53,460 nucleotides of DNA from Streptomyces viridochromogenes (GTDB taxonomy: Bacteria; Actinomycetota; Actinomycetes; Streptomycetales; Streptomycetaceae): contig NZ_LGUR01000245.1 in NCBI RefSeq assembly GCF_001270495.1, positions 1 through 53,460 of the forward strand, written 5' to 3'. This document shows, one piece after another, positions 8,338 through 17,161 of the stretch; within the stretch, counting starts at the first letter, position 1; each line of letters begins with the position of its first letter. The notes under the pieces are model-generated. The model was given only the letters and a program-made list of their open reading frames with translations, ran no database searches and was not told where the DNA came from. Made by a program: the position numbers and the translations under genes.

Positions 8338-9215
8338 TTGTCGTCCCCTTCCGTGGTGCTCTGCGCCTCGGCCTCCGCAGCCTCGACTTCGGCGGCCTCC
8401 GCCTCGCCCGGCGCCCCCTCGAAGGGCGTGCCGAGGTAGGCGGCGATGACGCGTTCGTCGGACTGGACGACGTCGGCGGGGCCCTCGACGATCTTCTCGC
8501 CCTGGACGAGCACGGCGACCCGGTCGCAGAGGTTCATGATGAACCGGATGTCGTGCTCGATGACGAGGACGGCGATGCCCTTGTCCCGGATGGCGAAGAT
8601 GAGTTCCTCGGCCGCCCGGGTCTCCTGCGGGTTCATGCCGGCGGTGGGCTCGTCGAGGAGGAGCAGACCGGGCTCGCTCGCCAGGGCCCGGGCGATCTCC
8701 AGCTTGCGCTGTTCGCCGTAGGGCAGGTTGCGGGCGAGGTGGTCGGCCTTGGCGGCGAGGCCGGTGAACTCCAGGAGTTCCATGGCCCGGGCGCGGGAGG
8801 CATCCTCGGCCTTCTTGAAGCCGGGCAGGCGCAGGAGGGCCGACCAGAGGCCCTCCTTGGTCCGGGTGTGCCGTCCGACCAGGACGTTTTCCAGAACGGT
8901 CATGTTGGCGAAGAGTCGGATGTTCTGGAAGGTGCGGGCGATGCCGGCCTGGGTGACCAGGTGCGGCTTGGGCGGCAGAACGGTGCCCTTGTAGGCGACC
9001 TTGCCCTCGGTCGGCACGTACAGGCCGGTGAGGCAGTTGAAGAAGGTCGTCTTGCCGGCGCCGTTGGGGCCGATGAGGCCGACGATCTCGCCGGTGTTCA
9101 CGGTGAGGTTCACGTCGCGTACGGCGGTCAGGCCGCCGAAGCGCATCGTGACGCCGCTGGCGTCGAGCACGGTCGTGCTGGTGGGTGCGGTCGTGGTGGT
9201 GGTCATGGCCGTCAC
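8334..9215 (-). CDS. livG: Branched-chain amino acid ABC transporter ATP-binding protein LivG
   Basis: A 293-aa ATPase partner of LivF. Walker A is GPNGAGKTT, the signature is the diverged LPYGEQRKLEIARAL, typical of LivG, and Walker B is LLLLDEPTAGMNP. The GTG at 9215 overlaps the livM stop by four bases (GTGA); an in-frame ATG at 9206 is an alternative start. A 25-residue acidic, Ala/Glu-rich C-terminal tail (EAEAAEVEAAEAEAQ) after the ATPase fold is not part of the usual domain. Confidence 0.93.
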   Translation of the reverse strand: MTAMTTTTTAPTSTTVLDASGVTMRFGGLTAVRDVNLTVNTGEIVGLIGPNGAGKTTFFNCLTGLYVPTEGKVAYKGTVLPPKPHLVTQAGIARTFQNIRLFANMTVLENVLVGRHTRTKEGLWSALLRLPGFKKAEDASRARAMELLEFTGLAAKADHLARNLPYGEQRKLEIARALASEPGLLLLDEPTAGMNPQETRAAEELIFAIRDKGIAVLVIEHDIRFIMNLCDRVAVLVQGEKIVEGPADVVQSDERVIAAYLGTPFEGAPGEAEAAEVEAAEAEAQSTTEGDDK

Positions 9216-11041
9216 GCCCCTGCCTTGGCGACGCCGGTCGCGCCGTCGGGCAGCGACTTGTCCTCCGGTACGTCGAGCTGTCCGGTCTCGTGGAATTCGA
9301 GCTGCTTCCTGCGGTCGGCGACCAGGCCCTCGGGGCGGAAGCGCATCAGCAGCATCAGCGCGACGCCGAAGAGGAGCAGCTGGTACTCCGCCATGAACTG
9401 GAGCTTGGCCGGGATGAGGTAGAGCAGCGCGGCGCCGATCAGCGGGCCGCTGATGGTGCCCATGCCGCCGAGGATGACGGCGGCGAGCAGGAAGGCCGAG
9501 TTCGGCGGCACGGGGCCGGCGAACTCGTACTGCTCGGGGGTGACGCTGTAGGACACGTGCGCCTGGACGGTGCCGGCCAGGCCGGCGAGGGAGGCGCCGA
9601 GGGCGAAGGCGAGGAGCTTGAGGCGGAAGCCGTTGATGCCCATGGCGGTGGCGGCGGTCTCGTCCTCGCGGATGGCGACCCAGGCACGGCCGATGCGGGA
9701 CTCCGCCGAGCGGCGGAAGACCATGACGACGATCGCCGTGAACAGCAGCATCAGCAGGTAGTAGTTGCCGGAGCGGGTGAGCTCGTGGCCGAGGACGTTG
9801 TGCGGCAGGCCCAGGTTGAACCCGAAGATCTCCAGGTCGGGGATGTTCGGGATGCCGTTGGCGCCGTTGGTGACGTCCGGTCCGCTGTTGCCGTTGAGGT
9901 TGTTCATGGTGATGCGGAAGATCTCACCGAAGCCGAGCGTCACGATGGCGAGGTAGTCGCCGCGCAGTCGCAGGGTCGGAGCGCCGATCACCACGCCGAA
10001 GATCAGTGAGGCGGCGGCGCCGGTGAGGACGGCTGCCCAGAAGGGGAAGTGGACGCCGATGCTCGACTGGGGGGAGCCGGAGACCAGGGCGGCGGCGTAG
10101 GCGCCGACGCCGAGGAAGGCGACGTATCCGAGGTCGAGGAGGCCGGCGAGGCCGACGACGACGTTGAGGCCCAGGGCGACCGTGGCGAAGATCAGGATGT
10201 TGGCGCCGATGAGCGCGAACTGGTCATTGGTCTGGGTGAAGGGGAAGCAGATCGCCGCGACGAACGCCGCCGCCATGGCGACGTTGCGGTGCTTGGCGGT
10301 GAGGGCCGACAGGCGCTTGAGGAGTCCCGCGCGGGTGACGGCGGTGAAGCCGAACGCCGCGATGATCAGGAAGCCGATGAACAGCTCGGAGTACTCGGTG
10401 CCGATGCCGAACGCGAACACGTACAGGCCGACGCCGAAGCCCGCGGCGATGATCAGGATTTCCGCCCAGGAGGGCAGTTCCTTGGCGCGGCCGGGTTCGG
10501 GGGCGGTGAGGGAGTGGCGGATCCGGCCCCAGAGGTTGGGGTTCGGGTCCTCGGCGCCATAGGGCTGGTCGACCGGGAGGCCGAGGGCGCCGATCAGGGC
10601 GACGAGGGCGCCGATGCCGGAGACCCAGGCGCCGGGCTCCAGGTTGACGAGGCCGCCGAGTTCCTGGCTGATCGCGCCCATGGCGTAGCCCGTGGTGCCG
10701 AACACGCCGAGGGCGGCGAGCAGGACGGGGCTGTTCTTGCCGCCGGGAGTGAGCCAGCCGAGGCCGCGGATGCCGTAGCCGGAGAGGGTGAACAGCAGGG
10801 TCAGTGCGGAGCCGACGAGAGTGAGGACCTGAAGGCCGCCCGGGTAGCCGGTGACGGTCAGGTTGCCCGGGAACTCCCTGGTCCAGGTCCAGGCGAGGAA
10901 GGTGCCTATGAGGGCGAGGGCGGAGCCGGCGACGGTCAGCGCGCGTGCCGCGGCGTGCGGCAGCGGGACGATCGGCGTGGCCTGTGCGGTGGACACCTTC
11001 GTGGTGTCGGTGGTCTTGTCCATGGGGATCTCGGTGGTCAT
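9212..11041 (-). CDS. livM: Branched-chain amino acid ABC transporter permease LivM, long form
   Basis: Inner-membrane permease subunit of 609 aa. The canonical LivM core covers the second half, with the conserved permease loops around ALGLNVVVGLAGLLDLGYVA and GAPTLRLRGDYLAIVTLGFGE. Before it is an N-terminal extension of roughly 250 residues with about four membrane helices (near 30-53, 68-90, 103-124, 138-157), a charged loop at 158-190 and two more helices. Single-domain LivM proteins are usually 320-430 aa, so this is a clearly enlarged form. The ATG at 11041 is 5 nt after the livH stop; a longer frame into livH is rejected because it would overlap the whole livH C-terminus. Confidence 0.9.
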   Translation of the reverse strand: MTTEIPMDKTTDTTKVSTAQATPIVPLPHAAARALTVAGSALALIGTFLAWTWTREFPGNLTVTGYPGGLQVLTLVGSALTLLFTLSGYGIRGLGWLTPGGKNSPVLLAALGVFGTTGYAMGAISQELGGLVNLEPGAWVSGIGALVALIGALGLPVDQPYGAEDPNPNLWGRIRHSLTAPEPGRAKELPSWAEILIIAAGFGVGLYVFAFGIGTEYSELFIGFLIIAAFGFTAVTRAGLLKRLSALTAKHRNVAMAAAFVAAICFPFTQTNDQFALIGANILIFATVALGLNVVVGLAGLLDLGYVAFLGVGAYAAALVSGSPQSSIGVHFPFWAAVLTGAAASLIFGVVIGAPTLRLRGDYLAIVTLGFGEIFRITMNNLNGNSGPDVTNGANGIPNIPDLEIFGFNLGLPHNVLGHELTRSGNYYLLMLLFTAIVVMVFRRSAESRIGRAWVAIREDETAATAMGINGFRLKLLAFALGASLAGLAGTVQAHVSYSVTPEQYEFAGPVPPNSAFLLAAVILGGMGTISGPLIGAALLYLIPAKLQFMAEYQLLLFGVALMLLMRFRPEGLVADRRKQLEFHETGQLDVPEDKSLPDGATGVAKAGA

Positions 11042-11046
11042 GGGTA

Positions 11047-11976
11047 TCACGCCCGATCCGCGACGCGTTCGCCGAGCAGGCCCTGTGGCCTGAACAGGAG
11101 GACGAGGATGAGGAGGGCGAACGCCCATACGTCCTTCCAGGCGCCGCCGCCGAAGAGGTCCATCCCGGGGATGTCGCCGATGTAGCCGGTGGCGAGGGAC
11201 TCGGCCACGCCGAGGACGATGCCGCCGAGCATGGCGCCGTAGATGTTGCCGATGCCGCCGAGTACAGCGGCGGTGAAGGCCTTGAGGCCCATCAGGAAGC
11301 CCATTTGGAAGCCGACCTGGCCGTTCTTCAGGCCGTAGGCGACCGCGGCGATGGCGGCGAACGCGGCACCGATGGCGAAGGCCATGACGATGATGCGGTC
11401 GGTGTTGATGCCCATCAGCTTGGCCGTGTCGGGGTCCTGGGCGGTGGCCTGCATGCCGCGGCCGGAGCGCGTCTTGGTGACGAAGAGGCCGAGGGCGAGC
11501 ATGCACAGCGGGGCGGCGATCAGGACGAAGAGGTCGCCGCGCTGGACGTTGGCGCCCAGGATGTCGATGGGGCCGCCTTCGAACTGCGGGAAGGTTTGGT
11601 CCTTCTTCGCGTCCGGGTACCACATCCACACGGCCTGCTGGAGGACGATGGACAGGCCGATGGCGGTGATGAGGGGTGCCAGGCGTGGCGCCGTGCGCAG
11701 GGGCCGGTAGGCGAAGCGTTCCGCCGCGGTGGCGACGGCGACCGAGACGATGACGCCGGCGAGGATCATGAGGGGGATCGCGGCGCCGAGGGCGAAGCCT
11801 TCGGGGAGTACCAACCAGACGGTGAGGGCCCCGAAGCCCCCGACCATGAATATCTCGCCGTGGGCGAAGTTGATGAGCTGGACGATGCCGTAGACCATCG
11901 TGTAGCCGATCGCGATGAGTCCGTACATCGCGCCGAGGATGAGTCCATTGGCCAGCTGTTGCGGCAGTTCGTTCAC
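11047..11976 (-). CDS. livH: Branched-chain amino acid ABC transporter permease LivH
   Basis: Permease subunit of 309 aa that pairs with LivM. It shows the family N-terminus LANGLILGAMYGLIAIGYTM, the loop GIVQLINFAHGEIFMVGGF and the C-terminal GNIYGAMLGGIVLGV, with about eight hydrophobic segments. I take the GTG at 11976 as start because GGAGG lies 7 nt upstream and the protein then begins directly at the first helix; the longer frame to 12054 would add non-homologous residues and run over the upstream hairpin. Operon order is livK, hairpin, livH, livM, livG, livF. Confidence 0.92.
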   Translation of the reverse strand: MNELPQQLANGLILGAMYGLIAIGYTMVYGIVQLINFAHGEIFMVGGFGALTVWLVLPEGFALGAAIPLMILAGVIVSVAVATAAERFAYRPLRTAPRLAPLITAIGLSIVLQQAVWMWYPDAKKDQTFPQFEGGPIDILGANVQRGDLFVLIAAPLCMLALGLFVTKTRSGRGMQATAQDPDTAKLMGINTDRIIVMAFAIGAAFAAIAAVAYGLKNGQVGFQMGFLMGLKAFTAAVLGGIGNIYGAMLGGIVLGVAESLATGYIGDIPGMDLFGGGAWKDVWAFALLILVLLFRPQGLLGERVADRA

Positions 11977-12009
11977 CGCAGGGCCTCCGTGGAGTGGTTC
12001 GGATATGGC

Positions 12010-12045
12010 GCCGCGCGGGAGCGCTGATGGGTGCTCCCGCGCGGC
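12010..12045 (-). terminator. Hairpin between livK and livH (attenuator)
   Basis: A perfect 13-bp GC-rich stem (12010-12022 with 12033-12045) with a 10-nt loop lies in the 113-nt gap between livK and livH. It has no T-run. Such hairpins after binding-protein genes usually stabilise the upstream mRNA or lower read-through, giving more LivK than membrane components. Confidence 0.7.
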
Positions 12046-12089
12046 CTGGATCAATGTGTGATGGGGGAGTGTTCTCTACTCGTCCTCTG

Positions 12090-13319
12090 CTAGCCCAGCT
12101 TGGGTTCGCCGCTGAACTCGGGCGCCCACGCGTTGTCCTTGACCTTGTACGCGGTCATCGTGTGGTTGGTGGTGTCACCGAACTCGTCGAAGGAGATGGT
12201 GCCGGTGACGCCGTCGAACTTGACCTTGGCCATGGCGTCCAGGACCGCCTTGCGGCCGTCGGACGGGACTTCGCCGTTGTTGCCCTCGACCGCCAGCTTG
12301 ACGGCCTCGATGATGGCCCAGGTGGCGTCGTAGGTGAGGCCGCCGTAGGCCTCGTAGTCGTCCTCGTAGCCGGCCGCCTCGTAGTCCTTGATGAAGGTCT
12401 TGGCGGAGTCGAGCTGCTCGACCGGCTTGCCCACGGAGGTGGCGAGGTCGCCGTTGGCCTTCTTGTTCAGCTTCGGGAACTCGGCGGAGTAGATGCCGTC
12501 GCCGCCCATGAGCGGGATGTTCTGGCCGCTGTCCTTGAGCTGCTGGCTCAGCGGGGCGGCCGCCGGGTACTCGCCGCCGTAGTAGAGGGCTTCGGCGCCG
12601 GTCTTCTTGATCTTGGCGACGACGGCGTTGAAGTCGCGGTCGTCGGGGTTGATGTGGTCGCTGCCGACGATCTGGCCGCCGAACTTGGTGAAGTTCGTCT
12701 TGAAGGACGCGGCGAGGCCCGCGCCGTAGGTCTTCTGGTCGTCGATCAGGTAGACCTTCTTGATCTTGGCCTGGTTGTAGAGGTAGTCGGCCGCGAAGGC
12801 ACCCTGGATCTCGTCCGTGGTGGCCGTACGGAAGAAGGTCTTGAACTGGCGGACCGAGTCGCCGGTCTTCCAGCCGTCGCCCTGGGTCAGCTCCGTACCG
12901 GTGTTGGCCGGGGAGACCTGGGTCAGGCCGGCGTCGTTGAACGGCTTCTGCATCTGCTGCGAGACGCTGGAGTTCAGCGGGCCGACGACGCCGAGGACGT
13001 CCTTGTTGCTGATGAACTTCTGGGCGTTCTGCTGGCCGACGGAGGGCTGCGCCTGGTCGTCGAGGGCCTCGATCTTGAACTCGACGCCCTTGACGTACTC
13101 CTTCTTGTTGGCCGTCTTGGCGGCCAGGTCGGCGGAGTTCTTGATGCCGAGGCCGAGCGCGGACAGGTCGCCGGTCAGCGGAGCGTCGACGCCGATCACC
13201 ACAGTGGTCTTGTCGCCGTTGCTGCTGTTGCCGCCCTCGTCACGCGACCCACAAGCCGTGAGTGTCAGCGATCCCGCCGCGAGCGCGGCGGTTATGGCGA
13301 TGATCGAACGTTGACGCAC
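12090..13319 (-). CDS. livK: Branched-chain amino acid ABC transporter substrate-binding lipoprotein LivK
   Basis: A 409-aa extracellular binding protein of the type-1 periplasmic binding fold. The N-terminus is a lipoprotein signal with lipobox LTAC (Cys at residue 23), so it is anchored to the outer face of the membrane. The mature part opens with VVIGVDAPLTGDLSALGLGI, typical of LivJ/LivK, and continues with GVVGPLNSSVS, the usual start of the ligand site. It starts at GTG 13319 with AAAGGA about 9 nt upstream. It is the first gene of the liv operon. The true ligand could be another hydrophobic amino acid or an amide, as HAAT binding proteins vary. Confidence 0.93.
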   Translation of the reverse strand: MRQRSIIAITAALAAGSLTLTACGSRDEGGNSSNGDKTTVVIGVDAPLTGDLSALGLGIKNSADLAAKTANKKEYVKGVEFKIEALDDQAQPSVGQQNAQKFISNKDVLGVVGPLNSSVSQQMQKPFNDAGLTQVSPANTGTELTQGDGWKTGDSVRQFKTFFRTATTDEIQGAFAADYLYNQAKIKKVYLIDDQKTYGAGLAASFKTNFTKFGGQIVGSDHINPDDRDFNAVVAKIKKTGAEALYYGGEYPAAAPLSQQLKDSGQNIPLMGGDGIYSAEFPKLNKKANGDLATSVGKPVEQLDSAKTFIKDYEAAGYEDDYEAYGGLTYDATWAIIEAVKLAVEGNNGEVPSDGRKAVLDAMAKVKFDGVTGTISFDEFGDTTNHTMTAYKVKDNAWAPEFSGEPKLG

Positions 13320-14168
13320 GAATCAGGTCCTTTCCCTGGCACGGCGGGCCCCCCATGGAGCGCGCCGAGTCGAGCGCTGGGCCGAAGTGACTTCGAATCC
13401 GGTGGCTCGGTGACTGGCGGTGACTCTAAGCGGGTGAAGGGAACATGGAGGAGGCTCTGACCAAGGCTGTGACGCTCTTGTTATGACACGGGGTAACACA
13501 GAGCGGTACTCGGTGGGGGGAAGAGAGGATTTCCGGCCGATTCGCCCTGTCCACATAGTGAGAACTCGCAGGGTTCGCGCGTAGCTCTTTCACGAGTGTT
13601 CACTGGTTTTGGTGATTACCTCGGGCGTTGTCGAAGGTTACCCGGGGGCGTCTGTGGACTTGCGGGAAGGGTGCTCGCGGCGGGAGATCTCTGGGCCTGT
13701 ATTGCAGTTGTATTACGCAGAGTTACAGCCGGGAAAGGGTTTTCGGCGTTCCGCCGCCCTTTTCGTGTATGGGGCACGAAAGTAGAATCCGGGATTTCGT
13801 CACTCGGGCCATGGCCCTCCGGCCGGCTCGCCGTTTCGGTATGGATCTCGTACTGCCCATTGGGCAGGCCCGTCGACCGGTGGTCGGGTGGGAGTCGCCG
13901 CCGGGGAGGGGGCGGAGGGGGGCGACTCGGCGCCGGTCCGGGGTCCGGTCGCGTCCCTCCGGGCGCCCGCGTCCCCATGCCCGGCGGTCGGCAGGGCGAG
14001 TCCGAGCGCTCCGCCCATCCCGGGGGCTCCTCCCGACGTCATGCCTCGACGGTATGCCGCCGGGCGCCCGGGTTCAACGGTGGGAAGGTGTACGAGCGTT
14101 GTTCATAAGGGGCGTGCGCTGTGAGGGAGTTGGCGTGGTTGTCGGGGCAAGGAGAAGCGGCGTCGGCG
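13320..14168. other. 849-bp region without a convincing gene
   Basis: Between livK and the thioesterase, both leftward, no frame shows a plausible protein; the long frames are arginine- or proline-rich shadows. The part from about 13440 to 13800 is noticeably less GC-rich than coding DNA. The livK promoter must lie in the first 200 bp. Near 13396-13430 the octamer-like repeat AGTCACC appears several times on the minus strand. A terminator-like hairpin at 13734-13762 has no gene before it. Confidence 0.5.
13734..13762 (+). terminator. Orphan terminator-like hairpin
   Basis: AAAGGG (13734-13739) pairs with CCCTTT (13757-13762). Inside, CGGCG pairs with CGCCG around a 3-nt loop, with a TTTT bulge on the left, and the hairpin ends in TTTT. 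No gene precedes it on the plus strand, so it could end a small RNA. Confidence 0.35.
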
Positions 14169-14660
14169 TCAGCCCGCTGCCGTCCGGAGGTGCTCCCCGT
14201 CGCCCGGGTTCACGTCCCGCAGCAGACACGTCAGCCGCGCGCTGCACACCCGCCGCCCCGCCTCGTCACTGATCACGATCTCGTACGTCGCCGTCGAGCG
14301 GCCCTGGTGCAGGGGCGTGGCCACGCCGGTGACGAGGCCGGCGCGCACGCCGCGGTGGTGGGTGCAGTTGAGGTCGACGCCGACCGCGATCTTGGAGCTG
14401 CCGGCGTGCAGCATCGAACCCACCGATCCGAGCGTCTCGGCGAGCACCGCGGAGGCGCCGCCGTGCAGCAGCCCGTACGGCTGGGTGTTCCCCTCCACCG
14501 GCATGGTCCCCACGACCCGCTCCGCGGACGCCTCCACGATCTCGACGCCCATGCGCGTCCCGAGGTGCCCGGCGGAGAACAGGGCCGGCAGGTCGACGCC
14601 GAGCGCGGCGTACTCGTCGATGACCTCTTGCGGGAACTTCACGTGCTGCTGCTCGCCCAT
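14169..14660 (-). CDS. Hotdog-fold thioesterase (PaaI-like)
   Basis: A 163-aa acyl-CoA thioesterase of the PaaI/YdiI type. The family core NTQPYGLLHGGASAVLAETL holds the HGG motif and the catalytic Glu of the long helix; the next strand, VDLNCTHHRGVRAG, matches the substrate-tunnel segment. The length is usual. A GGAG is about 9 nt before the ATG. Its upstream region carries three GTGATCA direct repeats and a palindrome that could bind a TetR-type acyl-CoA regulator, which fits the predicted function. The substrate is unknown: aromatic or medium-chain acyl-CoA, or dihydroxynaphthoyl-CoA in menaquinone synthesis, are all possible. Confidence 0.82.
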   Translation of the reverse strand: MGEQQHVKFPQEVIDEYAALGVDLPALFSAGHLGTRMGVEIVEASAERVVGTMPVEGNTQPYGLLHGGASAVLAETLGSVGSMLHAGSSKIAVGVDLNCTHHRGVRAGLVTGVATPLHQGRSTATYEIVISDEAGRRVCSARLTCLLRDVNPGDGEHLRTAAG

Positions 14661-14680
14661 GGGGCCCGGCTCCGTTCGTC

Positions 14681-14718
14681 GTGATCAGTCGGTGTCGTGA
14701 TCAGCGGTGGTGTGATCA
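14681..14718. repeat. Three GTGATCA direct repeats upstream of the thioesterase
   Basis: GTGATCA occurs at 14681-14687, 14697-14703 and 14712-14718, each followed by CGGTG after 0-2 bases. The spacing of 15-16 bp is not exactly helical. They occupy the likely promoter of the thioesterase gene. Confidence 0.55.
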
Positions 14719-14730
14719 ACGGTGTGACAT

Positions 14731-14745
14731 CGACTGAGCAAACGC

Positions 14746-14752
<7 letters not shown>
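14731..14752. promoter_or_regulatory. Perfect palindrome, TetR-type operator or terminator
   Basis: CGACTGAGC (14731-14739) and GCTCAGTCG (14744-14752) are separated by AAAC. The core CTGAGC-N4-GCTCAG resembles TetR-family operators. It overlaps the stop codon of the oxidoreductase and lies about 70 bp before the thioesterase start, so it could also act as a terminator hairpin, but there is no T-run on the relevant strand. Confidence 0.45.
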
Positions 14753-17025
<2,273 letters not shown>

Positions 17026-17161
17026 CGCGCACTCTCCCTTTGTGTACACGTGTGAGGTACATCTCCGATCCTCGCACGCGGCACCGACAACGGGGGCGGG
17101 GGCCCGGGGAGGGTATGCGGAGGGGGACCGACTGTCAGTGGGGCGTGGCAGGATCGGGGGC

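Noticed and set aside
13444..13485. Mini-ORF MEEALTKAVTLLL with Leu codons, like an attenuation leader peptide for the liv operon
   Set aside because: It lies on the strand opposite to livK and precedes no gene, so it cannot attenuate the operon.
13628..14272. A 214-codon frame in the gene-less region
   Set aside because: Composition is Arg/Gly/Pro-rich without family resemblance, and it runs into the antisense of the thioesterase gene.
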